This document shows, piece by piece, positions 1-11,506 of a stretch of 40,194 nucleotides of DNA. The translations under genes were made by a program, and so were the position numbers. The stretch is from Candidatus Nanoarchaeia archaeon. GTDB taxonomy: Archaea > Nanobdellota > Nanobdellia > Woesearchaeales > UBA10216. The notes beneath the pieces were generated by a model. It searched no databases. It was not told the origin of the DNA and saw only the letters and a program-made list of their open reading frames with translations. The stretch spans positions 1-40,194 of the forward strand of contig JANQSZ010000029.1 of assembly GCA_028279045.1 (NCBI GenBank), written 5' to 3'. Within the stretch, counting starts at the first letter, position 1; each line of letters starts with the position of its first letter.

Positions 1-1
1 A

Positions 2-811
2 GGACTAAATGAAGTATGTGAACTTCCAGGATCCGGCAACAACAATCTCTGCGGTCAATCCCAGCTTGAATGCCTCGGCAACCAAGCTGCTGTCCGCGAC
101 GAGTTTGGTGATTGTAACAACATCTGTATGTGTGAGCCAGATCCACTTGTCTACGAATGTGTAGAAGGATTGTGCGGTGCTGAATGTGATGAAGACATCG
201 ATTGTGATGACAACGATGAAAACACCATCGACATCTGTTCACCAGATAACTGTGGTTGTTTCAACATCGAAACAGGAATCGTTCCTGGCGATGCCAAAGT
301 TGCACAAGCACAACCAGATACAAACTTCGGACTTGGAAGATACATGATGGTGAATCCGAAAGATGGCGGTCGTGATCGAAGCTACGTCCGTTTAGATGTT
401 TCCGGTCTTGTCGGCCAAAACATCAGCGATGCAGACTTGGATATCACGGTGTTCTACACAGGAAGCGAAGCACCGGGAACAGATTTGGAAGTCTGGTACT
501 GTCCAGATCATGACTTTATTGAAGTAACAATTGATTGGCAAAACCAGCCACTCGATGGAGATTGTTCGCTTGCAGATGTCTTCACCATTCCAACAATGGT
601 GCAGGGCGGTATTCCAGAATCGCATCATGTCTTTGACCTGTTTAATGAGACACGGGAAGAACTCGCAAGCGGAGATGGCCTGTTTACAGTAGTTATCTTG
701 CATTCAGAAGAGCAAGATGATGTACAGGACAACAAGAAATTCGTCCAATACTTGACTAAAGAGTACAGCGAACCAGAGTTCAGACCAATGTTCGATGTAT
801 CCGTGATCTAG
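2..811 (+). CDS. Cys-rich / DNRLRE-like surface protein, 5'-truncated by window edge
   Basis: The frame of the 128..811 ORF stays open to the window start (GLNEVCELPGSGNNNLCGQ...). C-terminal part 'AQPDTNFGLGRYMMVNPKDGGRDRSYVRLDVSGL' resembles DNRLRE domains. Confidence 0.75.
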   Translation, partial: GLNEVCELPGSGNNNLCGQSQLECLGNQAAVRDEFGDCNNICMCEPDPLVYECVEGLCGAECDEDIDCDDNDENTIDICSPDNCGCFNIETGIVPGDAKVAQAQPDTNFGLGRYMMVNPKDGGRDRSYVRLDVSGLVGQNISDADLDITVFYTGSEAPGTDLEVWYCPDHDFIEVTIDWQNQPLDGDCSLADVFTIPTMVQGGIPESHHVFDLFNETREELASGDGLFTVVILHSEEQDDVQDNKKFVQYLTKEYSEPEFRPMFDVSVI

Positions 812-874
812 GGTTTTCGTCCCTAGGTCCGGACGAATCCCTCGTCGAGCAATTGCAAAAATATAAAAACATCC

Positions 875-3800
875 GTGCATTCCGCAACTACAGTATACTT
901 GGGGGAGTTAGACATTACTAAGATTCGAACATCATTCACCATTTTTCTTCTAGTCATGTCCCTATTGACCACATTTCCAGTAAGCGGAACAGGCGGTCAG
1001 CACGATACAGGTTCGCTAACAGTCTGTAAAGTAATCGCAGATGATGGAGAAGTCAACGATGGTATTGACTATGTAGGTGATTCGTTTGAAATCGACATCA
1101 CAGGCCCAAACAACTTTGATGAAACAGTAACCTTTGAAACTCCTCTTGATCTTAATACGCAGGTTTTCCAGAATGGCGATGAGGCACAATGTGTTGAATT
1201 CGACAACCTTCCTTTAGGAAGCTATGATTATTCTGAAGAGACCATCGATGGTGATGGTTGGGCAGAACCACTCTATAATGATCAGTACAATCAAAATGTT
1301 AACACGCTTGATGACTTTTATGCATTTGATGAAGATAACGTCAACAGCAACGGGGGCGTTCAACTCACAAGCAACAAGCCAGATCGTGAGATCATCATTT
1401 TGAATCAACGTCAGCTTGATATGGTTGAGCGTGGTATCAACACGTGTACTGGTGAAGGCGAACTCTACCTTTACCAAGGTATCCAAACACAACCGATCGC
1501 AACAACATTTGAAGTTGACCGCGATCAAGTACTTATTTTCGCACGAGCTCACGCTTCATTGTCAGCTAAAGTAAATGGTGCAAATGCTCCTTTAACATTA
1601 GAAGCTGACGAAGCATCTCCTTTCGCAATCAAGATATGGTCTATCGAAACCAGTCCTGGCGATGTTGTTGAAATCTCAGGTACTGCAGACTGGAATGCAC
1701 GTTCTGTCCAGGGATATATTGCACAAGATGAAGCAAACCCTGTCTTTGACTTATCCACTCTTGAAGTCGTCTACGATGATGGCGACTCAAATGAAATGTT
1801 CCTTACTCCAGGAGAATACTCATATGTAGTTTTCGACAAATACACAAAGCACAATGGCGGTGGACAAGACAACCGCGTGCTTAACGTCGACGTTACAGGT
1901 CCTTCTGGTTCAGTTTATGATGACACATTCACACAACCGCTTCCTGTTGGAACACAGGGTGTTGTTGTTGATGAGTTTACTGTAACAGAATCTGGTTCCC
2001 ACGTTTTCTCTGTAGAAACGCAAGATAGCGTCTACTGGATGAACTTCGAATGCCCAGAAGAAGAACTTCTTTGTGGCGACGGCGAAGTCAACCAAGAATG
2101 GGAAACTTGTGATGACGGAAACAACGAAGACGGCGATGGCTGTTCTGCTTTCTGTCAAGAAGAAGTATGTGATGACATTCACATTATTGATTTCGAAGAC
2201 CTTGATGCTGGTGAAATTGTAAATACACAAATCAGCGGCGTTGAAATTTTCTGTAATAATAACAATGGTCCTGATGAATGTATTGTATTTGATTCTGCAA
2301 ACCCAACTGGCCAGGATGAAGACTTGGGAACACCAAACGAATTGTATGGTGGCCCTGGTATCGGCGATGCTGGTGCATCCAACCAGGTAGCAATGGATAA
2401 TATTCTTATCGTTGCCGAGGATGTTGTTGACAACAACAACGATGACCTTGTCGATGATCCTGACGACGAATCTCAAGGAGGACGATTTGTTTTCGACTTC
2501 GGAGACAATGTTCAACTTACAGAAGTAGTTATTGTTGACATTGAAGAAACCAGCGGTACTATTTCAACAGACGAATCAGATGTTAATATTCCAGACACAG
2601 GAGATAATTCTGTTCAAGTACATCCTTTGGATGACTCGACAGATAGCCTTGTTGTTATTCTTTCCGGCTCTGGTGCAGTCGGCCGTGTAGCATACTGTCC
2701 ATTGGCTTTCTGTGGTGATGGCGTTGTTGACGATGGTGAGCAGTGTGATGATGGTAACGATAACAACGATGATGAATGTACAAACGAATGTAATTACACT
2801 TTTTGTGGAGATGAAATAGTTCAATCACCAAACGGTGAAGGGCAAGGCGGCCCTAACGACGACGGTTACGAAGAATGCGATGATGGCAACTTTGACAATA
2901 ACGATGACTGCCGAAACGATTGTACTGTTCCGTTCTGTGGCGACTACATCCTAGATGATGGCGAGGATTGTGATGATGGTCCTAATGGCTCTGATCAATG
3001 TACGCCTGAATGTACGTTTACCTTCTGCGGTGACGGTGTCGTTCAAGATCCTAACGGCTTAGGCCAGTCGGAAATGTGTGACGACGGCAACGATAACAAT
3101 AATGATGCATGTCGCAACGACTGTACATATTCAATTTGCGGTGATTACATTGTAGACGAAGGCGAGGATTGTGACGACGGACCTAACGGTTCTGAGCAAT
3201 GTGATGCTCAATGTTTGCATACGTTCTGTGGAGATGCTTCTGTTCAATCACCAAACGGTGAGGGAACTGGTGGCCCACTTGATGATGGCTATGAGGCCTG
3301 CGATGACGGCAACCTAGCTTACGATGATGCTTGTACACCATTGTGTACAAAGACATTCTGCGGTGACGATATTATTCAATCACCTAACGGCAACGGCCAG
3401 TTTGAAGAGTGTGAAGATGGTAACGCTGTGGACGGAGATGGTTGTGATCATAAATGTCGTATTGAAGAGTGCGGCAACGGTCGACTAGATGTTGGCGAAG
3501 AGTGTGATGATGGCAATCTAGTTGATGGTGATGGTTGCTCAGCATTGTGTACTGTTGAAGAATGTGGAAACGGTATTATTGATGCAGGCGAAGAGTGCGA
3601 CGATGGTAACGATGACAACTTCGATGAATGTCGTAACGATTGTACTGCGCCTTTCTGTGGAGATGGCATCCAAGATGATGACGAAGAGTGTGATGACGGC
3701 AATGATGACAACAACGACGATTGCCGAAATGACTGTTCTGCTCCGTTCTGCGGTGACGGTATCAAAGATGATGGCGAACAATGTGATGATGGCAACAATG

Positions 3801-6800
3801 TCGATGACGATGGTTGTTCTGCTGAATGTATCACAGAAATCTGCGGTGACGGAATCGTTCACCCAGGTGAAGAATGTGATGACGGTAACGATATTGACGA
3901 TGATGAATGTACGAATTCCTGTACAACCACGTTCTGTGGTGATGGTGTAATTCAAGATCCTAATGGCGATGGCCAATCTGAAGTGTGCGACGACGGTAAC
4001 AACGACAGCACAAACGGCTGTAATAACGTCTGTCAGCTAACATTCTGTGGCGATGGCCAAGTTCAATCTCCTAACGGTCTCGGTGTATTCGAGCAGTGTG
4101 ATGACGGAAACGTAGATGATTTTGATGGTTGTGACCAGCAATGTCAGTATGAGATTTGTGGTGATGGTATTGTTCATCCTAACTTAGGTGAGCAGTGTGA
4201 TGACGGTAATTTAGATGATAATGATGGTTGTTCATCTTCCTGTCAATACGAAATCTGTGGAGATGGTATCCAACAGCCGGGTGAAGCCTGTGATGACGGC
4301 AATGATGACAACAATGACGACTGCCGTAATGATTGTACTGTACCAATTTGTGGAGATTACATCGTAGACGATGGTGAAGATTGTGACGCAGGTCCACAAG
4401 GTAATGAATTGTGTGATGCTCAGTGTCAATACACCTTCTGCGGCGATGGAATTCCTCAAGATCCTAACGGTCTAGGAGAATCAGAACAATGTGATGATGG
4501 CAACCTAGACAACAATGATGATTGTCGTAACGATTGTACTGTTCCTTACTGTGGCGATGAAATCGTAGACGCTGGTGAGCAGTGTGACGATGGCCCTGGC
4601 GGCAGTGCAACCTGTGATGTGAACTGTATGAATACAGTGTGTGGCGATGGCGTTGTTCAATCACCAAACGGTGAAGGTGTATTCGAAGTCTGTGATGACG
4701 GTAATACCGACAACAACGATGGATGTTCCTCAGTCTGTCTTCCAGAAGAATGTGGAGATGGCATTAAGCAAGATAATGAGCAGTGTGACGATGGTAATGA
4801 TAACAACGATGATTCCTGTCGTAACGACTGTACCATCCCAATGTGTGGCGATGGTATCCACGATGTAGGAGAAGAATGCGATGACGGAAACGACATCAAC
4901 GATGATGAATGTACAAACGAATGTACACTAACCTTCTGCGGAGATGGAGAAATTCAAGATCCTAACAGTAACGGCCAATCTGAAGTATGTGATGATGGCA
5001 ATAACGATGGTACAAATGGTTGTAACAACGTTTGTCAATTCACCTTCTGCGGTGACGGCCAAGTACAAACACCAAACGGACTCGGCGTTCACGAACAATG
5101 TGACGACGGCAACGTAGATGATTTTGATGGTTGCGATCAGCAATGTCAGTATGAAATCTGCGGCGACGGCATCGTACATCCTAACTTGGGTGAGCAGTGT
5201 GATGATGGTAACCTAGATGATAATGATGGTTGTTCATCCTCTTGCCAATACGAAATCTGTGGTGACGGCATCCAACAGCCAGGTGAGGCATGTGATGACG
5301 GCAATGATGACAACAATGACGACTGCCGTAATGATTGTACTGTACCATTCTGTGGCGATTACATTGTAGACGAAGGCGAAGATTGTGATGTTGGCCCAGA
5401 GCCAACTGATCAATGTGACGCACAATGTCAGCACACATTCTGTGGAGATGCTTCTGTTCAATCACCAAATGGTGAAGGACTAGGCGGGCCACAAAACGAT
5501 GGCTACGAAGCCTGCGACGATGGAAACTTAGACTCTGATGATCAATGTACTCCACTCTGTACTGAAACGTTCTGTGGCGATGATATTATTCAATCACCAA
5601 ACGGCCAAGGCCAGTTTGAACAATGTGAAGATGGCAACGCTGTTGACGGAGACGGTTGTGATCACAAGTGTCGTATTGAAGAGTGCGGCAACGAGCGCCT
5701 CGATGTTGGCGAAGAATGTGATGATGGCAACTTAGTTGATGGTGACGGCTGCTCAGCTGAATGTACAGTTGAGTTCTGTGGCGATGACATTCTACAAGAA
5801 GGCCTAGGAGAAGCGTGCGATGATGGCAACAATGAAGATGGCGATGGCTGTAACGCAGAATGTCAAATTGAATTCTGTGGTGACGGCATCCTCCATCCTA
5901 ACTTAGGTGAAGAATGTGACGACGGAAACAACGACAACGGAGACGGTTGCTCAGCAGAATGTACTGTTGAAGACATTTGTGAAAACTCGCTAGATGTCAT
6001 GTTCGTAATCGACCGATCGGGTAGCATGTCCGCACCAGAAAGTAAGTTCCAAGATGCAAAAGACGCAGCAATTGCATTCGTTAATTCGCAAAACTTTGCG
6101 CAAGACACCTCTGGTGTTGCTTCCTTTGCACAGAACGCATCCCTTGATCAACCACTTACTGACAATCAAGCAGCTGTTGTAGCTGCAATTAACAGTTTGA
6201 ACGCAAACGGTCCAACAGCATTAGGAGATGGTATCCTAACCGGCCGTACCGAACTAAACAACGGTGCAAACAAACCAATCATGATTATTTTGAGCGACGG
6301 TGCTCCTAACGTGCACCCTGGTGGATTCTGTTTCGTAGATCCTATGAATCCAACGACGTGTACTGAATACGCACTCGACCAAGCAGATCTTGCTAAGGCT
6401 GACGACATCACAGTCTTCACTATCGGCCTCGGTGTGAACAATTTCACCGAAGATCTCCTGAAGGACGTCGCAAGTACGAACGATCATTACTTCTTCGCTC
6501 CTTCCTCAGAAGAACTCGCAGCAGTCTATGAAGAAATTTCAAACGCTGCATGTCTTTGCGGTAACGGCGAATTAGATGAAGGCGAACAGTGTGACGGTGA
6601 TGCAGGCGTTGGTCCGAACCAGCAATGTTCAGCATCCTGTACACTTGAAGAATTAACATATTGCGGAGACGGAATTAAGCAGTCTCCTAACGATGCAGGA
6701 ACCGGCGGTCCACAAAATGATGGTCACGAAGAATGTGACGGTCAAGATGGCGTTGGCGAAAATCAAGAATGTTCAGAACAATGTACACTCGTTGGCCTCC

Positions 6801-7720
6801 CATTCTGTGGAGACAACGAAGTAAACCAAGAAAGCGAACAGTGTGATGATGGCTTACAAGGAAGCAGTGAGTGTACTGCTGAATGTCAGCTTACATACTG
6901 TGGTGATGAGGTTGTTCAAGCTCCAAACGGCTACGGCCAAAACGAACAGTGTGATGACGGTAACAACGACGGCACAAACGGTTGTAACAACGTTTGTCAG
7001 CTAACATTCTGTGGCGACGGAACAATCCAGCAACCAAATGGCCAAGGAGTTGTCGAACAGTGTGATGACGGTAACGTCATCGATGGCGATGGCTGTGACC
7101 AACGTTGTCAAATTGAAGAACCTCCTGTCTGCCACGCAGACATCAGTGCAATGCTCCTAATTGATAGATCAGGAAGTATGGGAAGCCCTATACAGAAACT
7201 TATTGATGCGAAGAACGGTGCAAAAGCATTCGTTAACGCAGTTGACTATACAGAAGGCCTTGTTGGTGTCGCCTCTTTCAACAATACAGCAACCCTAGAC
7301 CAAGGATTGTCTGATGACAAAGTCGCAATTATGAATGCAATCAACAGCTTGCAAGCTGCGGGCCAGACAAATCTGGGAGACGGTGTCCTAGTGTCTAGCA
7401 CAGAACTGAACGGAGAAACAAATCCAGTACTCATTATCTTGAGTGACGGCGCTCCGAATACTTGGCCGAACGGATTCTGCTTTGTAGACCCGCAATCACC
7501 AAACGACTGTACCAACTATGCACTAACCCAGGCTACTGATGCCAAGAATAACGGTGTACGTATCTATGCGATCGGACTAGGTGTAAATGCATTCACAGAA
7601 GGACTCCTTACAGACATGGCTACTGACGCAAATCACTACTACAGTACTGGTGATGCAGCAGACCTCGAACAGATCTACATGGAGATCGCTGAGGACGCCT
7701 GTCCAGAAGAGCCTCAGTAG
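875..7720 (+). CDS. Giant secreted Cys/Asp/Asn-rich protein with about 38 DUF4215-like repeats and two VWA domains
   Basis: 2281 aa. N-terminal hydrophobic segment ([20 protein letters not shown]); repeated 'CGDGxxxxxGExCDDGNxxxxDxC'; VWA MIDAS motifs DRSGS at about 6010 and 7165. GTG at 875 is the annotated start; a downstream TTG at 899 is possible. Confidence 0.93.
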   Translation: MHSATTVYLGELDITKIRTSFTIFLLVMSLLTTFPVSGTGGQHDTGSLTVCKVIADDGEVNDGIDYVGDSFEIDITGPNNFDETVTFETPLDLNTQVFQNGDEAQCVEFDNLPLGSYDYSEETIDGDGWAEPLYNDQYNQNVNTLDDFYAFDEDNVNSNGGVQLTSNKPDREIIILNQRQLDMVERGINTCTGEGELYLYQGIQTQPIATTFEVDRDQVLIFARAHASLSAKVNGANAPLTLEADEASPFAIKIWSIETSPGDVVEISGTADWNARSVQGYIAQDEANPVFDLSTLEVVYDDGDSNEMFLTPGEYSYVVFDKYTKHNGGGQDNRVLNVDVTGPSGSVYDDTFTQPLPVGTQGVVVDEFTVTESGSHVFSVETQDSVYWMNFECPEEELLCGDGEVNQEWETCDDGNNEDGDGCSAFCQEEVCDDIHIIDFEDLDAGEIVNTQISGVEIFCNNNNGPDECIVFDSANPTGQDEDLGTPNELYGGPGIGDAGASNQVAMDNILIVAEDVVDNNNDDLVDDPDDESQGGRFVFDFGDNVQLTEVVIVDIEETSGTISTDESDVNIPDTGDNSVQVHPLDDSTDSLVVILSGSGAVGRVAYCPLAFCGDGVVDDGEQCDDGNDNNDDECTNECNYTFCGDEIVQSPNGEGQGGPNDDGYEECDDGNFDNNDDCRNDCTVPFCGDYILDDGEDCDDGPNGSDQCTPECTFTFCGDGVVQDPNGLGQSEMCDDGNDNNNDACRNDCTYSICGDYIVDEGEDCDDGPNGSEQCDAQCLHTFCGDASVQSPNGEGTGGPLDDGYEACDDGNLAYDDACTPLCTKTFCGDDIIQSPNGNGQFEECEDGNAVDGDGCDHKCRIEECGNGRLDVGEECDDGNLVDGDGCSALCTVEECGNGIIDAGEECDDGNDDNFDECRNDCTAPFCGDGIQDDDEECDDGNDDNNDDCRNDCSAPFCGDGIKDDGEQCDDGNNVDDDGCSAECITEICGDGIVHPGEECDDGNDIDDDECTNSCTTTFCGDGVIQDPNGDGQSEVCDDGNNDSTNGCNNVCQLTFCGDGQVQSPNGLGVFEQCDDGNVDDFDGCDQQCQYEICGDGIVHPNLGEQCDDGNLDDNDGCSSSCQYEICGDGIQQPGEACDDGNDDNNDDCRNDCTVPICGDYIVDDGEDCDAGPQGNELCDAQCQYTFCGDGIPQDPNGLGESEQCDDGNLDNNDDCRNDCTVPYCGDEIVDAGEQCDDGPGGSATCDVNCMNTVCGDGVVQSPNGEGVFEVCDDGNTDNNDGCSSVCLPEECGDGIKQDNEQCDDGNDNNDDSCRNDCTIPMCGDGIHDVGEECDDGNDINDDECTNECTLTFCGDGEIQDPNSNGQSEVCDDGNNDGTNGCNNVCQFTFCGDGQVQTPNGLGVHEQCDDGNVDDFDGCDQQCQYEICGDGIVHPNLGEQCDDGNLDDNDGCSSSCQYEICGDGIQQPGEACDDGNDDNNDDCRNDCTVPFCGDYIVDEGEDCDVGPEPTDQCDAQCQHTFCGDASVQSPNGEGLGGPQNDGYEACDDGNLDSDDQCTPLCTETFCGDDIIQSPNGQGQFEQCEDGNAVDGDGCDHKCRIEECGNERLDVGEECDDGNLVDGDGCSAECTVEFCGDDILQEGLGEACDDGNNEDGDGCNAECQIEFCGDGILHPNLGEECDDGNNDNGDGCSAECTVEDICENSLDVMFVIDRSGSMSAPESKFQDAKDAAIAFVNSQNFAQDTSGVASFAQNASLDQPLTDNQAAVVAAINSLNANGPTALGDGILTGRTELNNGANKPIMIILSDGAPNVHPGGFCFVDPMNPTTCTEYALDQADLAKADDITVFTIGLGVNNFTEDLLKDVASTNDHYFFAPSSEELAAVYEEISNAACLCGNGELDEGEQCDGDAGVGPNQQCSASCTLEELTYCGDGIKQSPNDAGTGGPQNDGHEECDGQDGVGENQECSEQCTLVGLPFCGDNEVNQESEQCDDGLQGSSECTAECQLTYCGDEVVQAPNGYGQNEQCDDGNNDGTNGCNNVCQLTFCGDGTIQQPNGQGVVEQCDDGNVIDGDGCDQRCQIEEPPVCHADISAMLLIDRSGSMGSPIQKLIDAKNGAKAFVNAVDYTEGLVGVASFNNTATLDQGLSDDKVAIMNAINSLQAAGQTNLGDGVLVSSTELNGETNPVLIILSDGAPNTWPNGFCFVDPQSPNDCTNYALTQATDAKNNGVRIYAIGLGVNAFTEGLLTDMATDANHYYSTGDAADLEQIYMEIAEDACPEEPQ
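3840..4438 (+). repeat. Higher-order repeat block, copy 1 (six DUF4215-like units)
   Basis: Same unit order as 4842-5438 ([36 protein letters not shown], DxGP). Includes 57 nt (4289-4345) identical to 5291-5347. Confidence 0.85.
4842..5438 (+). repeat. Higher-order repeat block, copy 2
   Basis: See copy 1; period about 1 kb. Confidence 0.85.
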
Positions 7721-7756
7721 ACACCTTTTTAAATATCAAATTCTACCCACTCTCTT

Positions 7757-8143
7757 ATGAACAAGATCGTAGTCTTGGTTGCACGGCTCTTGCTGGGCAT
7801 CATGTTGATCGGCTTCGGCCTGAACGTATTCCTCCAGTTTATGACTGGTGGCTCGTTTGGTGAAGCAGGAGACGCATTTCTAGGTGCGTTACTGGCAACT
7901 GGCTACGTTATGCCTGTCATGGGTCTTGTTATGCTCCTCGTTGGTGCGATGTTGGTGTCGAATTACTTTGTGCCGCTCTCGTTGGTTATACTTGCGCCAT
8001 TAGTACTGAACTGGACGTTGTTCCACATCTTTTTACATCTTGAAAGCATTCCGTTCTTACTTCCAATCGCACTACTCTATCTCTTTTTGGTCTACATCAA
8101 TTGGCCTGCATACAAAACACTACTTACACCTAAGCAGGCATAA
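7757..8143 (+). CDS. DoxX-like small membrane protein
   Basis: 128 aa, four hydrophobic segments, N-term 'VARLLLGIMLIGFGLNVFLQF'; TATA-like ttttaaata upstream. Confidence 0.7.
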   Translation: MNKIVVLVARLLLGIMLIGFGLNVFLQFMTGGSFGEAGDAFLGALLATGYVMPVMGLVMLLVGAMLVSNYFVPLSLVILAPLVLNWTLFHIFLHLESIPFLLPIALLYLFLVYINWPAYKTLLTPKQA

Positions 8144-8173
8144 TTTATAAACAGGAAATACTTTCTTTATTAC

Positions 8174-8596
8174 ATGCAAACAAACTACAAAGTGGAAGCA
8201 ATCATGTCAGAGAACGTGATTGTTATTGAGCCAGAAGTATCTGTTACAGTATGCGCTCAGAAAATGAATGACAAAAAGATAGGCAGCGCTATTGTGTCCG
8301 GTACAGAGGGTGTTGTCGGCATCTTAACAGAACAAGACATAACCAGAAAGATAGTCGCAGCAATTCAGAATCCTAACGATCTTCAAGTAGAAGACATCAT
8401 GTCTGCTCCATTGATCAGCATTGAACCAGATAAGGATGTGTATGATGCAATGGTTGTCATGGGTAAGCATAACATCCGTCATCTTCCTGTTATTCGGGGA
8501 GACGTTGTCGTGGGGATTGTATCGCTTCTTGATATCATCAAGATTGAACCAGCTCTTCTCGAGCTTGAAGAGTTCAAAGAATCCATGGCAGAATGA
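8174..8596 (+). CDS. CBS-domain protein (two CBS motifs)
   Basis: 'AIMSENVIVIEPEVSVTVCAQKMNDKKIGSAIV' and 'DIMSAPLISIEPDKDVYDAMVVMGKHNIRHLPVI'; TTTATAA centred 27 nt upstream of ATG. Confidence 0.92.
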   Translation: MQTNYKVEAIMSENVIVIEPEVSVTVCAQKMNDKKIGSAIVSGTEGVVGILTEQDITRKIVAAIQNPNDLQVEDIMSAPLISIEPDKDVYDAMVVMGKHNIRHLPVIRGDVVVGIVSLLDIIKIEPALLELEEFKESMAE

Positions 8597-9282
8597 GCGC
8601 TACCGCAATTCAAAAAGAACTCCGCAAGCATGCCCGTAAAGAAAAAGTAGCTATTTACCAGAATTTCTTCAAAACAGGCCCTGGCCAGTATGGCGAAGGA
8701 GATGTATTTATTGCCGTTGCAGTACCAGATCAGCGTAGGGTAGCTAAAAAGTACAAGGACATTTCTCTAAAGCAGATAGAGATTCTCCTGAACAGCAAAG
8801 TTCACGAGGATCGATTAACAGCAGTGTTCATTCTCGTAGATAAGTACACCAAAGCTGACAACAAGAAAGAGATCGCTGATTTCTATGTCAAGAATCGCCG
8901 ACAGATTAACAACTGGGATTTGGTTGATTCATCTGCCCACAAAATTCTTGGAGAATACTTGAAAGACAAAGACAGAAAACTCCTCTACAAGTTTGCACGG
9001 TCAAAGAATTTATGGGAACGACGCATTGCAATCATTGCTACGTTTGCTTACATCAAAGACAACGACTTCAAAGACGCACTTAAATTAGCAGAGATTCTTG
9101 TGCATGACGACCACGACTTAATCCACAAAGCAGTTGGGTGGGTGCTCCGCGAAATAGGTAACAAAAACCTTGCAGCAGAAGAAAAATTCCTCAAGAAACA
9201 CTATAAAACAATGCCCCGCACAATGTTGCGATATGCTATCGAAAAGTTCCCAGAGAAAAAACGAAAGTACTACATGAAATGA
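8593..9282 (+). CDS. DNA alkylation repair enzyme, AlkD-like HEAT-repeat family
   Basis: 'YGEGDVFIAVAVPDQRRVAKKYKDI', 'NNWDLVDSSAHKILGEYL', 'LIHKAVGWVLREIGNKN' are typical of the family; overlaps the preceding stop. Confidence 0.9.
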   Translation: MSATAIQKELRKHARKEKVAIYQNFFKTGPGQYGEGDVFIAVAVPDQRRVAKKYKDISLKQIEILLNSKVHEDRLTAVFILVDKYTKADNKKEIADFYVKNRRQINNWDLVDSSAHKILGEYLKDKDRKLLYKFARSKNLWERRIAIIATFAYIKDNDFKDALKLAEILVHDDHDLIHKAVGWVLREIGNKNLAAEEKFLKKHYKTMPRTMLRYAIEKFPEKKRKYYMK

Positions 9283-9458
9283 CCTCAGTAAAAGCACTAA
9301 CATTAATTGTGGGCGGTCTTATCACCGCAGTACTCTTGTATGTCGGCGTTGCATTCCTCGCAGCAGGCATCAGCCCGTTCCGAACAGGGTCTGTCTTCTT
9401 ACTAGCAGGATTTGTCTTGCTTATTGTCGGCATTCTAGAATTTAGGAAAGCTACCTAA
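9279..9458 (+). CDS. Small two-TM membrane protein
   Basis: 59-aa ORF overlapping the preceding stop (ATGA): MTSVKALTLIVGGLITAVLLYVGVAFLAAGISPFRTGSVFLLAGFVLLIVGILEFRKAT. Confidence 0.6.
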   Translation: MTSVKALTLIVGGLITAVLLYVGVAFLAAGISPFRTGSVFLLAGFVLLIVGILEFRKAT

Positions 9459-9490
9459 CATTTAAGAAGGGAATATTAATTTCTCACTGT

Positions 9491-10591
9491 ATGAAACTCG
9501 TCATACTGCCAGCACTCTTTATTCTGCTAGCAATTACAGTAGTAGCAGAACCAACTCCGTACGAGTTTGCAGTTATGAGCCAGCAAGCATACCAGGATGA
9601 CGGCGGCACCCCTCCAATTGGTTGGGAAGTGCTCATGATATCAGGTCATTACGGTAACGGCTACTACGGTGTTGCCTATTGGAATGATCAGGAAAATACG
9701 GTAATCATCGCGCACCGCGGTACTGACGACTTGCTCTCCTACTATTTTATCCCTTCAGATCTCCTTGCAGATATCACACTCTCGCTAGGTAACATCCCTT
9801 CTCAATTTGACTCCTCGCAAATCTTCACTCAACAAGTTGTAGCCAGAATAAACAATTCAGAAACCCCAATACTCCACACAGGCCATTCCCTCGGTGCTGC
9901 ACTTGCTGAATTACAAGCTGCTCAATCAGATTCCCGTGCAGTTACATTCGACAGTCCAGGTTCAAAAAAACTCATTGAGTCTCTCGACTTGTCTCCAAGT
10001 GCAAATGTAACAGAGTATCTTGCCCCTCCGCACTTGCTCAACACCGTAAACGCACACATCGGCGACATCACCATGATTTTCCCGCCACAAAATTTCGACA
10101 TTTATCGCCGCCCAACCTTTTTCGAATTCATCCGCGATGAGTTTTCAGTAAACTACTGGCTCTACACCCGCGATATTCATACACAAACAAAATTACTGGA
10201 CGCGTTCGATTCATTAACAGGGCAACCTGTTGATGCCCAACCAGTACTCGAGTGGCCAACATCTCAAGATGACGCGTATTTGCACTTCCTCTCCTACGAA
10301 CAAAACAATCAGTTCTGGCAATCCTATTCAGAAGTCATCTGGAATAAGTACTACAACGAATCAATCACGCTTGAAGAATACAATCAAGACCTCCAGACAA
10401 GACTGCAAGAGTACTCTGCCACTCATCAAGAAGCAGTCAGCCAGCTGCGTGTAGAAGAAGGCGATACGCTTTCACCAATCCTACTAACCCGCCTTGCACT
10501 AGGCAAGTTCGAAAACTGGCCTGTGTTCCTCGTAACTGTCCTCCTCATTCTCCTATTCAGACCAAGGTGTAAGCTTTATAAACGAGAATAG
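9491..10591 (+). CDS. Secreted/membrane lipase-like protein (class 3 lipase, alpha/beta hydrolase)
   Basis: Signal-peptide-like N-term; 'VIIAHRGTDD' and nucleophile elbow 'TGHSLGAALAELQA'; C-terminal hydrophobic helix. Confidence 0.82.
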   Translation: MKLVILPALFILLAITVVAEPTPYEFAVMSQQAYQDDGGTPPIGWEVLMISGHYGNGYYGVAYWNDQENTVIIAHRGTDDLLSYYFIPSDLLADITLSLGNIPSQFDSSQIFTQQVVARINNSETPILHTGHSLGAALAELQAAQSDSRAVTFDSPGSKKLIESLDLSPSANVTEYLAPPHLLNTVNAHIGDITMIFPPQNFDIYRRPTFFEFIRDEFSVNYWLYTRDIHTQTKLLDAFDSLTGQPVDAQPVLEWPTSQDDAYLHFLSYEQNNQFWQSYSEVIWNKYYNESITLEEYNQDLQTRLQEYSATHQEAVSQLRVEEGDTLSPILLTRLALGKFENWPVFLVTVLLILLFRPRCKLYKRE

Positions 10592-10604
10592 CTTCGCTTG
10601 AGGT

Positions 10605-10931
10605 ATGAACGCCACACGAAATCCAATCAAAAGGCCATCTAGGGATGATATGGATGATGTTGTCTATGCTGTCCAACGATTGACCAGAAGATTTAGAACG
10701 CATGATCTGAAAGATCCAATTTATTTCGGAGCGCTTGAACAATTAGCTAATCGCTTCACTGACAAAGGAATGACAAGTAAAACTGCTGGCTCACTTGTTC
10801 TAGTGTATGGTGAAATTGTAGAAGAATATGGTCTTACTCACGAAGACCGCGAAGCATTCAGTGTTGTTGTATTCGGCTACATGGGCCGAAACCCTGACGC
10901 AGTACGCGCTCAATACGATAGCTATTTATAA
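10605..10931 (+). CDS. Hypothetical protein (108 aa)
   Basis: ORF with TTTATAA centred 27 nt before ATG. Confidence 0.65.
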   Translation: MNATRNPIKRPSRDDMDDVVYAVQRLTRRFRTHDLKDPIYFGALEQLANRFTDKGMTSKTAGSLVLVYGEIVEEYGLTHEDREAFSVVVFGYMGRNPDAVRAQYDSYL

Positions 10932-10951
10932 TTCTCAATTACAAGTTCTCT

Positions 10952-11506
10952 ATGCAAGAGATTCTCGTTACGGACGCGAAAGATTTCCGCGCGTGGCTAA
11001 AAGCAAACCACAAAAAAGAAGATCGCGTCTTTGTTGTCAAGTACAAAAAACACACTGGCCACAAAGTTGTTCCTCACTTAGCTTGTATGAAAGAAGCAAT
11101 TTGTTTCGGTTGGATCGACACAACAGTCAAGACGGTCGACGACGACAAATATGGTCATACTTTTGTAAAACGCAAACCAAACGCTGGCTGGAGTGAAAAC
11201 ACATTAAAGTACGCCAAAGAAATGATTGCCAAAAGAAAGATGACCAAAGCCGGTTTGGAGGCATACAAACGTGCACTTCTGAAGTCAACTCCTAAACCGT
11301 TTCCAAAAGTTCTTCCTGTTCCCAAGGAACTCCAAGCTGCACTAAACAAAAACAAGAAAGCAAAAGAGAACTTTGCAAACCTCGCTCCTTCTTACAAAAG
11401 AATCTACATCATCTGGCTCCTCACCGCTAAACTCCCAGAAACAAAACAGAAGCGCATCAAAGAAATCGTGCAGCGTTCTAAGCAGAATAAGAAGTGGGGC
11501 GAGTAA
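10952..11506 (+). CDS. YdeI/OmpD-associated family protein
   Basis: 'FRAWLKANHKKEDRVFVVKYKKHTG', 'EAICFGWIDTTVKTVDDDKYGHTFVKRKPNAGWS'. Confidence 0.85.
   Translation: MQEILVTDAKDFRAWLKANHKKEDRVFVVKYKKHTGHKVVPHLACMKEAICFGWIDTTVKTVDDDKYGHTFVKRKPNAGWSENTLKYAKEMIAKRKMTKAGLEAYKRALLKSTPKPFPKVLPVPKELQAALNKNKKAKENFANLAPSYKRIYIIWLLTAKLPETKQKRIKEIVQRSKQNKKWGE

Noticed and set aside
2090-7100. Periodic DNA repeats resembling a minisatellite or CRISPR
   Set aside because: In frame with protein repeats, no constant repeat/unique spacer organisation, and coding throughout.
1214-7515. Many antisense and alternate-frame ORFs inside the giant Cys-rich gene
   Set aside because: Compositional by-products of GAT/GGT/AAC-rich codons; low-complexity products (M/T-rich or H/S-rich) with no independent support.
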